DNA from: Actinoplanes teichomyceticus ATCC 31121
Lineage (GTDB): Bacteria; Actinomycetota; Actinomycetes; Mycobacteriales; Micromonosporaceae
Direction: 5' to 3'
Assembly: GCF_003711105.1 (NCBI RefSeq)
Contig: NZ_CP023865.1
Coordinates: 7,547,001-7,611,000 of the forward strand
Length of the DNA: 64,000 nucleotides
The notes beneath the pieces are model-generated. The model was not told where the DNA came from, did not search any database, and saw nothing but the letters and a program-made list of their open reading frames with translations. Positions 36,503 through 44,429 of the stretch are shown in pieces; the stretch's first letter is position 1, and every line of letters starts with the position of its first letter. The position numbers and the translations under genes are program-made.

Positions 36503-36940
36503 CGGCCTGGCGACGGCCTGAGCGGGGTGAAGGTGGGTGTCTTCGCAGTTCAGGTGTAGACGGGCCGCCGATACGGGACCTACCGGCGGCCCGCGGCCGC
36601 GGCGTCGGAACGGGGGATCCGGCGCCCGCGAGCAGTCCAACGGTACGCCCCGCGGCTGTGCCGGCCTCGAAAACCGGGGCGGTCCACGCCGCGCCCGGCC
36701 CGGGAAAAGGGCGCCGTGACGGCGGCCGGGGGCGGCGCTCACCTCGCGGAACGGGTCGCGCGTCGGCCCCGGGCGGCCGGGCCCGCCGGGAAAAGGGGCG
36801 GCGCGACGGCGCCCCTCACCCGTAGCGTGTCGGGCATCACGGTCTGTTCGGGTGGGAAAGGCGCATCCTGAACACAGCGCCCTCTCAGGTGCGCCCGCGC
36901 AGAATGCCGTGAGCCCTGAACCCGCGAGGTGGCCCGTGCG
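36503..36940 (+). other. GC-rich gene-free stretch before DedA
   Basis: I see no gene, RNA or repeat that can be supported. The last 20 bases contain GAGGTGG, the probable Shine-Dalgarno region of the dedA gene. Confidence 0.5.
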
Positions 36941-37651
36941 ATGACCGATCTGCTGACCATGTTGGCCACACCGGCGTGGGTCTATCTCGCGCTGTTCGGC
37001 TTCCTCGCCGTGGACGCCCTGATCCCGGTCGTGCCGATCCAGGCCATCATGATCACGTCAGGCGCGCTGACCGTCTACGGGGATCTTCATCTGGCCCTGG
37101 TCATCGCGGTGGGAGCGGCCGGCATGTTCACCGGCGACGCCACCGCGTTCGTGCTCGGACGCTCCACCGGGCACCGGCTGAGCGCCCTGCGTGCCCGTTT
37201 CGCCCCGCGCAACGACGAGGGCGGCGACTCCCGGACCCGGCGGGCGGCCGAACGCTTCACCCGCGGCCTGCGCCGGCCCGGCCCGCTCGTGATGCTGCTC
37301 TGCCGGTTCGTCCCGGGCGGCCGGATGGCCTCCGGCTACCACGCCGGCCGCACCGGATACCCGATCAAGTACTTCGTCGGGTACGACGGTGCGGCCGCGC
37401 TCTGCTGGGCCAGTTACGGCGGGCTGGTCGGGCACCTGGGCGGCACCGCGATCACCCAGTCGGCGTGGCGGCTGTTCGCGCTCGCGGCGGGCGCCGCGGT
37501 CATCTTCGGCACGGCCGGCTGGATCCTCGCCCTCTTCGGCGGCAAGCCACCGCAGGACGGCCCACCGGAGGCTCCGGTCACTGAATCTCGTGCTGCATCA
37601 GCTGACGGGCCGCCTCCGCGATCGAACCCGACAGCGACGGATAGATCGTGA
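36941..37651 (+). CDS. DedA/SNARE-associated (VTT) family membrane protein
   Basis: DedA proteins are multi-pass membrane proteins; several act as undecaprenyl-phosphate flippases. The 236-residue protein has hydrophobic segments WVYLALFGFLAVDALIPVV, IVVAVGAAGMF-like AVGAAGMFTGDATAFVLG, and LFALAAGAAVIFGTAGWIL. VPGGRMASGYHAGRTGYP is the family motif region. The start is ATG 36941 after GAGGTGG; a GTG at 36929 is possible. Its last 74 bases run antisense over the 3' end of the flavoprotein gene, so the C-terminal tail (PPQDGPPEAPVTESRAAS) may be non-conserved. Confidence 0.85.
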   Translation: MTDLLTMLATPAWVYLALFGFLAVDALIPVVPIQAIMITSGALTVYGDLHLALVIAVGAAGMFTGDATAFVLGRSTGHRLSALRARFAPRNDEGGDSRTRRAAERFTRGLRRPGPLVMLLCRFVPGGRMASGYHAGRTGYPIKYFVGYDGAAALCWASYGGLVGHLGGTAITQSAWRLFALAAGAAVIFGTAGWILALFGGKPPQDGPPEAPVTESRAASADGPPPRSNPTATDRS

Positions 37652-38978
37652 TGGTGTGGGCCAGCTGGTCCACGGTCAGGTTGTTCTCGATCGCCATGGT
37701 GATCGGCAGGATCAGCTCGCTCGCCTTCGGCGCCACCACCACACCACCGACGATCTGACCGGTCGCCGGGCGGCAGAACAGCTTGACGAACCCGTCCTGC
37801 AGGCCGGCCATCTTGGCCCGGGCGTTGCCGGTCAACGGCAGCATCACCTGGCGGGCCGGGGTACGCCCGGAGTCCACCTCGTTCTGCGAGACGCCGACGG
37901 TGGCCAGCTCCGGGTCGGTGAACACGTTCGCCGAAACGGTACGCAGCCGCAGCGGGTTCACCGCCTCCCCCATCGCGTGCCAGATCGCGATCCGGCCCTG
38001 CATCGCGGCGACGCTGGCCAGCGGGAGCACGCCGGTGCAGTCGCCGGCCGCGTAGATGCCCGGCACGTTGGTGCGCGACACCCGGTCGACGGTCACGTAG
38101 CCGCCGTTGCCGACCGCGACACCGTACTCGGCCAGGCCCAGGTCGGCGGTGTTCGGGATGGCGCCGACCGCGATCAGCGCGTGCGAGGCCTCGATCACCC
38201 GGCCGTCGGCCAGGGTCACCCGGACGCCGTCGCCGGTGTTGACCACCGAGTCGCCCCGGGCCTGGCTGAGGATCGTCATCCCACGGTCGCGGAACACCCG
38301 CTCGATCGCCATGGCCGCGTCGGCGTCCTCGTGCGGCATCACCCGCTCGCGGCTGGAGACCAGCGTCACCCGCACGCCCATCGCGAGGTAGGCGCTGGCG
38401 AACTCGGCGCCGGTCACGCCGGAGCCGATCACCACCAGGTGCTCGGGAAGCTCGGTCAGGTCGTACACCTGCCGCCAGTCGAGGATGCGCTGCCCGTCCG
38501 GGCGGGCGGTGGGCAGCACCCGCGGGGTGGCGCCGGTGGCCAGCAGGACCGTGTCGGCCTCGACCGCGTACTGCTCGCCGCCGTCCGGCGTGATCAGCAC
38601 CTGATGGGTGTGACCGAGCCGGTCCTCGCCCATCCGGGCCCGGCCGCGGACCACGTCCACCCCCGCCTTGACCAGCTTGGTCCGGATGTCCCCGGACTGC
38701 GCCAGGGCCAGCTGCTTGACCCGCTGGTTGACCGCGACCGCGTCGACGCTGACCCCGTCCAGGCCGGCGGAGCGGATCCCGAAGCGGTCGTTGCGGCGGT
38801 GCCCGGTCATCACCTCGGAGCTGGCGATGAAGGTCTTGGACGGCACACAGTCGGTCAGCACGCAGGCGCCGCCGGGGCCGTCCGCCTCGACCAGGGTCAC
38901 ATCGGCGTCGAGCTGCGCGGCGACCAGGGCCGCCTCATAGCCGCCCGGTCCCCCACCGATGATCACGATCCGACTCAC
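37578..38978 (-). CDS. lpdA: LpdA-type NAD(P)H quinone/flavin oxidoreductase
   Basis: This is a class I pyridine nucleotide-disulfide oxidoreductase with 466 residues. The N-terminal FAD motif is IVIIGGGPGGYEAALVAA and the NAD(P) motif is LVVIGSGVTGAEFASAYLAM; GIYAAGDCTG binds FAD. The redox-pair region reads GGACVLTDCVPSK with Cys39 and Cys44. At the C-terminus the usual His-Pro...Glu segment (HAHPTLSE) is instead TIYPSLSG (Tyr446, Gly451), so it cannot be a true dihydrolipoamide dehydrogenase by that criterion. The best match is mycobacterial LpdA (Rv3303c). The GTG start (VSRIVII) is chosen. Confidence 0.9.
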   Translation of the reverse strand: MSRIVIIGGGPGGYEAALVAAQLDADVTLVEADGPGGACVLTDCVPSKTFIASSEVMTGHRRNDRFGIRSAGLDGVSVDAVAVNQRVKQLALAQSGDIRTKLVKAGVDVVRGRARMGEDRLGHTHQVLITPDGGEQYAVEADTVLLATGATPRVLPTARPDGQRILDWRQVYDLTELPEHLVVIGSGVTGAEFASAYLAMGVRVTLVSSRERVMPHEDADAAMAIERVFRDRGMTILSQARGDSVVNTGDGVRVTLADGRVIEASHALIAVGAIPNTADLGLAEYGVAVGNGGYVTVDRVSRTNVPGIYAAGDCTGVLPLASVAAMQGRIAIWHAMGEAVNPLRLRTVSANVFTDPELATVGVSQNEVDSGRTPARQVMLPLTGNARAKMAGLQDGFVKLFCRPATGQIVGGVVVAPKASELILPITMAIENNLTVDQLAHTITIYPSLSGSIAEAARQLMQHEIQ

Positions 38979-39088
38979 GATTTCCCGACCTCCAAAAAGC
39001 GGCTGTGGTTCGCCGCGGCGAAAAGCGGTTGTGCCGACACGCACTCCTCATATTCTCACCACCGTCGGATCCGGCTATCGTCGTCGCC

Positions 39089-39550
39089 GTGCGTCATTAC
39101 GCCGCGTATGGCTCGAACCTGGACCCCGCCCGCATGCTGGCCTACTGTCCGCACTCGCCCATGGTGGGCGTGGGCTGGATCGAGGGCTGGCGCCTGACCT
39201 TCGCCGGAGAAGGGGAAATGGGCTGGGAGGGGGCGGTGACGACGATCGTCGAATCGCCCGGCGACCGTGTCTTCGTCTCCCTCTACGACGTGCATCCGTG
39301 GGATGCGGCACAACTCGACGAGGTCGAGGGGGTGCCCGCCGGGACGTACCAGAAGCTCACCGTGCGTGTCTCCACGCTCGACGGCGAGGTGCCCGCCTGG
39401 GTCTACGTCTTCGCGGGTTACGAGGGCGGCATGCCGACCGCGTGGTACCTCTCGGAGATCGCCAACGCGGCCGAGAAGGCCGGCGCGCCCGACGACTACG
39501 TCAGCGAGCTGCGCCGCCGCCCGACCCGGACGGCGTCGCCCGAAGCCTGA
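39089..39550 (+). CDS. Gamma-glutamylcyclotransferase-like (AIG2) protein
   Basis: The 153-residue product shows the family hallmark HYAAYGSNLDPARM near the start and LDEVEG with the probable catalytic Glu. The chain YFAGYEGG-like VYVFAGYEGGMPTAWYL follows. The GTG start is supported by the position of the Tyr-Gly-Ser motif; an upstream frame start would add a segment rich in basic residues. The family cleaves gamma-glutamyl amines or peptides, but the substrate is unknown. The same gene is found near lpdA in mycobacteria (Rv3304), which supports this call. Confidence 0.85.
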   Translation: MRHYAAYGSNLDPARMLAYCPHSPMVGVGWIEGWRLTFAGEGEMGWEGAVTTIVESPGDRVFVSLYDVHPWDAAQLDEVEGVPAGTYQKLTVRVSTLDGEVPAWVYVFAGYEGGMPTAWYLSEIANAAEKAGAPDDYVSELRRRPTRTASPEA

Positions 39551-39565
39551 CCGGGGGTCACCGCG

Positions 39566-40537
39566 TCAGCCGCGGTCCGCGGTCACCGTGGTCTGGTACA
39601 CGTTCGCCCGGTACAGCGGGGTCATCCCGACCCCGTGGTAGAGGCGCGCGGCCTCGGTCGGGTTGGCCAGGTCCACGCCCAGACCGACCTCCGGCCGGCC
39701 CTTCGCGGCGTAGGCGGCGAAGGCGCGGCGCAGCAGAGCCGCGCCGATACCCCGCTTACGGTACGGCCGGAGCACCGCGAGGTAGCGCACCCAGGCCTCG
39801 TCGCCCCCGTCGCCCGGGTCGGCCGACTGCAGCACGCCGGCCAGCCCGCCGTCCCCGGTCTCGGCGACGAACCACTCGTCGAAGGAGACCGTGCTGTCCG
39901 TCTCGAACTGGTGCCGCCAGCCGGCGTGGTCCATCGCCGGGTGGTCGGAGTCGCGGAACGCCTCCTCGATCACCGCGTGGAAGCGGCGCATCTCGTCGGC
40001 GTCGTCGTGACGCACCGCGCGGACGGTCACGCCGGGCGGCGGCTCCGGGGCCGTCCCGCTCACGCCGGCCAGCGACATCCGCATCCGGGCGTGCTGCTTG
40101 AGGAACGTGAAACCGGCGCCGGTGAGCGCCTCGATGTACGCCGTCTCGTTGGGGATCGCCCCGGCCCGCACGGTGTACACCTGGTGGCCCAACTCGGCGG
40201 CGCGCTCCGCCATCCGGCCCATCATCAGCTCCAGGAGGGGGCGCTGTGCCGGGACGCCGCGCTCCGGCCAGACGTACACCTCCAGGAAATCCCGGGCCTG
40301 GCCGGTGTGGTTACGCGCGTACGCCCACCCGGCGATCCGGCCGCCGGCGTCGAAGGCCAGCCAGGAGTCCCGGGACATGTCGGTGTTCGGGCCGGTCAGC
40401 TCCTCGCGCACCTCGTCCGCGGTGAAGTCCGGCTCGCCGATCGCGGCGATGTCGCTGGCATGCACCAGCGCGAGGATCTGCGGCACGTCGTCGAGGGTGG
40501 GCCGGCGGATGGTCCAGCCGTCCGGAAGCGCACTCAT
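39566..40537 (-). CDS. Two-domain GNAT family N-acetyltransferase
   Basis: The 323-residue product has two GNAT-like halves. The N-terminal half has WTIRRPTLDDVPQILALV and DFLEVYVWPERGVPAQRP, LLELMMGRMAERAAELG. The C-terminal half has VTVRAVRHDDADEMRRFH, WVRYLAVLRPYRKRGIGAAL (the acetyl-CoA loop RxxGxA) and NPTEAARLYHGVGMTPLY. Only the second half has a well-formed acetyl-CoA loop; the first probably supports substrate binding. Such tandem GNATs include mycothiol synthase (MshD)-like proteins, but length and motifs do not identify it. ATG start (MSALPDGW). Confidence 0.88.
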   Translation of the reverse strand: MSALPDGWTIRRPTLDDVPQILALVHASDIAAIGEPDFTADEVREELTGPNTDMSRDSWLAFDAGGRIAGWAYARNHTGQARDFLEVYVWPERGVPAQRPLLELMMGRMAERAAELGHQVYTVRAGAIPNETAYIEALTGAGFTFLKQHARMRMSLAGVSGTAPEPPPGVTVRAVRHDDADEMRRFHAVIEEAFRDSDHPAMDHAGWRHQFETDSTVSFDEWFVAETGDGGLAGVLQSADPGDGGDEAWVRYLAVLRPYRKRGIGAALLRRAFAAYAAKGRPEVGLGVDLANPTEAARLYHGVGMTPLYRANVYQTTVTADRG

Positions 40538-40699
40538 GCGGGCATCCGACCACGCGGGCCGGCTCCTGCCAATCGATTTCACTGGTTCGGCTGGTCCCCG
40601 GCCGCACGCTCGCCGGCGGTGCGGCCGATCCGCAGCGCGTGGCGCGGCCGGTTCCCCGCGTACGCGGTGTGGCCGATTCCCGGCGCCTGGCACGGCCGG

Positions 40700-40782
40700 T
40701 TCTCAGTGCGCGAAGCGGTGCCGACTCCGATTCTCAGTGCGCGAAGCGGTGCCGACTCCGATTCTCAGCGCGCGAAGCGGTG
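40700..40782 (+). repeat. 31-bp direct repeat copying the 3' end of the following gene
   Basis: Units at 40700-40730 and 40731-40761 begin with TTCTCAGTGCGCGAAGCGGTG and are identical. A partial third at 40762-40782 differs at one base (CAGCGC) and is the true coding end, with the stop codon, of the minus-strand gene at 40765. The repeat sits immediately beyond the stop. Confidence 0.9.
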
Positions 40783-41502
40783 GGCCAGCGACTCCAGCAG
40801 GCCGGCGAACTCCACCCGCTCCGGGCGGTCCAGCGTCGCGTACGCCTGGCCGGCGAGCGAGTTCGCCACCGCCTCGGCCCACATCAGCCGGCGCACCAGC
40901 GGACCGGCCGGAGGATACGGCGGCTGCCAGCCGAACGCGACCGCGCCGGTCTCCCCTTCCGGCCCGGCGAGGATCGCCTCCAGCGGGGTCAGGCCACCCG
41001 CCCGTACCGCGATCACGTGCACGCCCTGGCGGTGCTCGTGCAGCAGGTGCAGCAGCACCGCGGCCTGCGCGCCCGGTTCCTGGCTGGGTACCGGCATGGC
41101 CCGCCACGCGGCGAACAGCGGCAGCCCTGCCGGGTCCACCTCGTCCACCACCCGCCGGCCCAGCTCCAGCAGCCGAGGCAGCCGCGGGAAGCCGCCGACC
41201 TGCTCCTGCCCCCAGGTGCACAGCTCACGCAGGTGCCAGGTGGCCACCTCGGGCGGCGCCGAGCTCTTCGCGGTCGCCTCCCAGCCCTCGGTGACCGCCT
41301 CCGGCGCGATGAACGCCAGCGCGGCCGCCACCGTCTCCGGGCGCACGTCGCCGAGCGCCCCGGCCCGGGCCGAGACGTGATAGGCCCAGCCGGAGAGCCC
41401 GAGCAGACGGGCCCGGCGCAGCGTCTGCGGCGATTCGGCGAAAGCTCCGACGATGGTGGCGAGGCCCGTCTTGGCGTTGGCGGCGGCCTGTTCGGGGGTC
41501 AC
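40765..41502 (-). CDS. SCO6745-like helical protein
   Basis: The 245-residue protein begins with helical QAAANAKTGLATIVGAFAES and contains LLGLSGWAYHVSARAGALGD, a segment that resembles the GFWMGYFAGRAAPLG region of SCO6745-type proteins. The rest includes WHLRELCTWGQEQVGGFPRL and VRRLMWAEAVANSLAGQAYA. It is likely a cytoplasmic helical protein; no catalytic motif is visible. GTG start (VTPEQAAANA). Its final codons belong to the 31-bp repeat that extends downstream of the stop. The similarity is weak. Confidence 0.6.
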   Translation of the reverse strand: MTPEQAAANAKTGLATIVGAFAESPQTLRRARLLGLSGWAYHVSARAGALGDVRPETVAAALAFIAPEAVTEGWEATAKSSAPPEVATWHLRELCTWGQEQVGGFPRLPRLLELGRRVVDEVDPAGLPLFAAWRAMPVPSQEPGAQAAVLLHLLHEHRQGVHVIAVRAGGLTPLEAILAGPEGETGAVAFGWQPPYPPAGPLVRRLMWAEAVANSLAGQAYATLDRPERVEFAGLLESLAHRFAR

Positions 41503-41620
41503 CGCCCGATTCTGCTCCGCTTGACCGGTTGAGGAAAACGCTCCGGCAATCGATAACCGTCCGGCTGTGAGATCTCACCCACATCGACCGACCGCCGCAC
41601 CGCAGCCGGTCACCGGTCGA

Positions 41621-42565
41621 TCACGACGGGTCCGTCACCTCGTCCAGAGCGGCCTGCACGTCACCGACCCGACGACGGGCGGCTGCGGCCTCCCGCTCGG
41701 CGACACGGCGCGCCTGCTTGCGGCGGGCCACGTCGGCCACCGCCTCGGTCCGCCGCCGTTCCAGCTCGGCCAGCTCCGCCTCCAGGTCGTCGACCAGGTC
41801 CGCGGCATCACGCTCGGCCGCCTCGGCCCGCTCCAGGTGCTCGTCCGCGCGCCGCTCGGCGGCCTCGGCGGAGGCCAGCTCGCGCTCCAGCTCCCGGCGT
41901 CTGCGCTCGGCCTCCCGGCGGCGGCGTTCCCGGGCCGCCCGCTGCTGGGCGGACACCCGCTCGACCGCGGCCGACGGCTCCTCGGCGACGCCCTCCTGCT
42001 CGCCGCCGGTGATCCGGCGGGCCGGCGGCTCCTCGGCGACGCCCTCCTGCTCGCCGCCGGTGATCAGGCGCAGCCGCGGGCGGGGCACCTCGCCGAACCC
42101 GGCGTACGCCGCGGAGCGGATCAGCCGCCCGGTCCGGACCTGCTCGGCGACCTCCGGATCGGCGAGCGCCGCGGTCAGGGTCGACTCGACCTCGCCCAGC
42201 GGCAGTTTCCCCGCCCCGGCGCCGGCCGCCACCGCCAGCTCGCGGGCCGCCGCGACCAGCGCCGACACGAACCGGCGGCGCTGCTCGGAGAGCTCCCGCA
42301 GCTGTTCCCCCCGCAGTTCGCGCTGTGCGGCCCGCAGCGCGCCGGAGAGCTCGACCAGCTCGCCGATCAGATCCGGACGCCTGCGGACCAGCAGGTTCAC
42401 CACCCAGGCGGCCACGGTGGGCTTCTTCAAGGCGGCGAGCCGCTTGGCCGTCTCCCGGTCACCGGCCGCCCGGGCCTGCTGGATCGCGGCGGCGCGGGTG
42501 GCCACGAAACCGTCGGGGGGCTCCTCGTAGAGCCGCCGGAGGACGTCGTCGATCAGGCTGGGCAC
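41621..42565 (-). CDS. Coiled-coil protein of unknown function
   Basis: The 314-residue product has a globular N-terminal part (SLIDDVLRRLYEEPPDGF, FVATRAAAIQQARAAGDRET, KKPTVAAWVVNLLVRRRPDL) and a long Arg/Glu/Ala-rich coiled coil (about residues 205-300). A 17-residue duplication, ITGGEQEGVAEEPP, occurs twice near residues 167-200. It follows the MBL-fold gene by one base in the same direction, so the two are likely one transcript. GTG start (VPSLIDDV). I do not recognise a family. Confidence 0.7.
   Translation of the reverse strand: MPSLIDDVLRRLYEEPPDGFVATRAAAIQQARAAGDRETAKRLAALKKPTVAAWVVNLLVRRRPDLIGELVELSGALRAAQRELRGEQLRELSEQRRRFVSALVAAARELAVAAGAGAGKLPLGEVESTLTAALADPEVAEQVRTGRLIRSAAYAGFGEVPRPRLRLITGGEQEGVAEEPPARRITGGEQEGVAEEPSAAVERVSAQQRAARERRRREAERRRRELERELASAEAAERRADEHLERAEAAERDAADLVDDLEAELAELERRRTEAVADVARRKQARRVAEREAAAARRRVGDVQAALDEVTDPS
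41975..42065 (+). repeat. 40-bp direct repeat, 51-bp period, within the coiled-coil gene
   Basis: Identical 40-base copies at 41975-42014 and 42026-42065 encode the duplicated ITGGEQEGVAEEP segment in frame. The exact identity suggests a recent duplication. Confidence 0.9.
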
Positions 42566-42566
42566 G

Positions 42567-43202
42567 TCAGTCGAGCGTGTCGCCGGGCGCCAGGTGCTGG
42601 TACCGGGTGCCGGAGAAGTTCTCCAGGTGCCGGTCGGAGATCGCCGCCCCGCGCTCGTTGAGCAGCCCGTCGTGCACCGCGAACGCCCGGCCGGGCCGCA
42701 CCGCCCGGGCGAAGTCGATGGCCTCGGCGACCTTCATCCACGGCGCGTTGAGCGGGACGCAGAGGGTGTCGACGGTGGCGCCCTCGGGGACGACGAACGA
42801 GTCGCCGGGGTGGTACACGTTCGTGCCCTCGTCCGCGATCAGATAGCCCAGGTTCGCGATTCGCGGGATGTCCGGGTGGATCACGGCGTGCCGGCCGCCG
42901 TACGCCCGCAGCCGGAACCCGGCGGCCTCGAACTCGTCACCGGGCGCCACCGCCGTGGTCGCCGCGGCCACCTCGCCGAGCTTGGCCAGCACGTCCGCGT
43001 GCGCGAAGATCCGCAGCTCCGGCCGGCGGGTCACCGCCGCGACGACCGCGGCGACGTCCAGGTGGTCGAAGTGCTCGTGGGTGACGACCACCGCGTCCGC
43101 ACCGTCCAGCACCGACTTCTCGGTGAATTCGCCCGGATCGACGACGAGCACCCCCGCCCCCTCGATCCGTAGACAGGCATGGGTGAACTTCGTGACACGC
43201 AC
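42567..43202 (-). CDS. MBL-fold metal-dependent hydrolase (UlaG-like)
   Basis: The 211-residue protein has the metallo-beta-lactamase signature VVTHEHFDHLDVAAV (HxHxDH), plus KFTHACLRIEGAGVLVVDPG at the N-terminus, YHPGDSFVVPEGATVD, and VHDGLLNERG with the C-terminal His. It fits small hydrolases of the UlaG/DUF family that act on phosphate or lactone substrates, unknown here. GTG start (VRVTKFTHA). It is cotranscribed with the coiled-coil gene downstream, and divergent from the DUF4349 lipoprotein gene. Confidence 0.9.
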   Translation of the reverse strand: MRVTKFTHACLRIEGAGVLVVDPGEFTEKSVLDGADAVVVTHEHFDHLDVAAVVAAVTRRPELRIFAHADVLAKLGEVAAATTAVAPGDEFEAAGFRLRAYGGRHAVIHPDIPRIANLGYLIADEGTNVYHPGDSFVVPEGATVDTLCVPLNAPWMKVAEAIDFARAVRPGRAFAVHDGLLNERGAAISDRHLENFSGTRYQHLAPGDTLD

Positions 43203-43310
43203 GGTGCTCCTCCGTCGCTGAATCGTGACCGGTCATCTCGCAGTCTGCCGGAACCGGGCAGCGCCCGCCGTACGTCCCAGGGGTCAGTCGTACCGACGAT
43301 CGGAGTAGTC

Positions 43311-44246
43311 ATGCGGAAACGGGGACACATCTGGCTCGGCGCCGTGCTGCTTGCCGGAGCGCTCCTGACCGGTTGCGGCGCCGACGGCGCGGCCGAGGAC
43401 TCCGGCTCGGGCAGCGCCGCCCAGCCGGCCGCGGTCGACGCGAACCCGGCCGAGCCCGCCGCCGGGGCCGCCCAGCACGGCAGGGACACCGCCGCCCAGG
43501 CGCCGCCGGACGTGGCGCAGCGTTCGATCGTCTACACCGGCACGATCACCGTGCGGGTCGGCGACGTGAACGCGGCTGCCGCCCAGATCACCGGCATCGC
43601 GGGCGGCACGGGCGGGTTCGTCGGCGGCGACGACCGGCACAGCGGCGCCGACGGGTCCGACACCGCCACGCTCAAGCTGCGGATCCCCGCCGCGAAGTTC
43701 GGCTCGGCGCTGGAGCAGATCGCCGGGCTGGGCGAGGAGCAGAGCCGTGCGATCAACACCGAGGACGTCACCGAGCAGGTCGTCGACCTGGACGCCCGGA
43801 TCGCGGTGCAGCAGGCCCGGGTGGACAGCGGCCGCAAGCTGCTCGGCCAGGCCAAGTCGCTCGACGACCTGGTGATGCTGGAGAAGGAGGTGGCCAGCCG
43901 GGAGTCCGACCTGGCGTCGTTGCAGGCCAAGAAGCGCCGGCTGGCCGACCTGACCGCGCTCAGCACGGTCACCGTGGTCCTGCTCGGCCCCGAGGCGCCG
44001 GCCCAGCCCGCCGAGGACGACGGTCCCGCCGGTTTCCTGGGCGGGCTGGCCGGCGGCTGGCGGGCCCTGGTGGCGTCGCTGGGCGTGCTGCTGACCGTCC
44101 TCGGCGCGCTGCTGCCCTGGCTCCTCGCGCTGGGCCTGCCGGCGTACGGCCTCCTCCACCTGAGCCGCCGCTACCGCCGCGCCCGCGGCGGCGAGGAGGT
44201 ACCGGCCACGCCCGCGCCGCCCGCGGAGACTCCGGCCACTCCGTGA
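43311..44246 (+). CDS. DUF4349 family lipoprotein
   Basis: The 311-residue product has a lipoprotein signal (WLGAVLLAGALLTGCGAD, lipobox LLTGC at about residue 22), an Ala/Pro-rich stalk, then the DUF4349 domain: RSIVYTGTITVRVGDVNAAA, GTGGFVGGDDRHSG, TLKLRIPAAKFGSALEQIA, and a coiled-coil (VDLDARIAVQQARVDSGRKL, EVASRESDLASLQAKKRRL). A C-terminal membrane segment (ALVASLGVLLTVLGALLPWLL) follows. The protein would be anchored at both ends outside the cytoplasm. Role unknown. ATG start chosen, since the upstream frame is not coding. Confidence 0.87.
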   Translation: MRKRGHIWLGAVLLAGALLTGCGADGAAEDSGSGSAAQPAAVDANPAEPAAGAAQHGRDTAAQAPPDVAQRSIVYTGTITVRVGDVNAAAAQITGIAGGTGGFVGGDDRHSGADGSDTATLKLRIPAAKFGSALEQIAGLGEEQSRAINTEDVTEQVVDLDARIAVQQARVDSGRKLLGQAKSLDDLVMLEKEVASRESDLASLQAKKRRLADLTALSTVTVVLLGPEAPAQPAEDDGPAGFLGGLAGGWRALVASLGVLLTVLGALLPWLLALGLPAYGLLHLSRRYRRARGGEEVPATPAPPAETPATP

Positions 44247-44387
44247 CGGCTCGGCCGACACGCGCGGTGGGACGTCGCGCCGGGCACACCGGTGGGACCG
44301 CCTCGCCGGTATGGGCGGGGCTGGGGCGGTGGCCTGCGGACGGGGCCCCGAGGTCGTACCGGAGGCGGGTTGTCCCGGGCCCGCGCG

Positions 44388-44409
44388 GGCCGCGCCGGGC
44401 GGCGCGGCC
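44388..44409. terminator. Hairpin between convergent DUF4349 and M20 genes
   Basis: Nine-base arms GGCCGCGCC (44388-44396) and GGCGCGGCC (44401-44409) enclose GGGC. It lies between the two convergent stops. Confidence 0.65.
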
Positions 44410-44429
44410 TCGGGCGGGGCCGGCCCGGG

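Noticed and set aside
36173..36742. Minus-strand frame opposite the integrase remnant
   Set aside because: Only a GC-rich shadow, with no coherent motif; the integrase-like reading on the plus strand is better.
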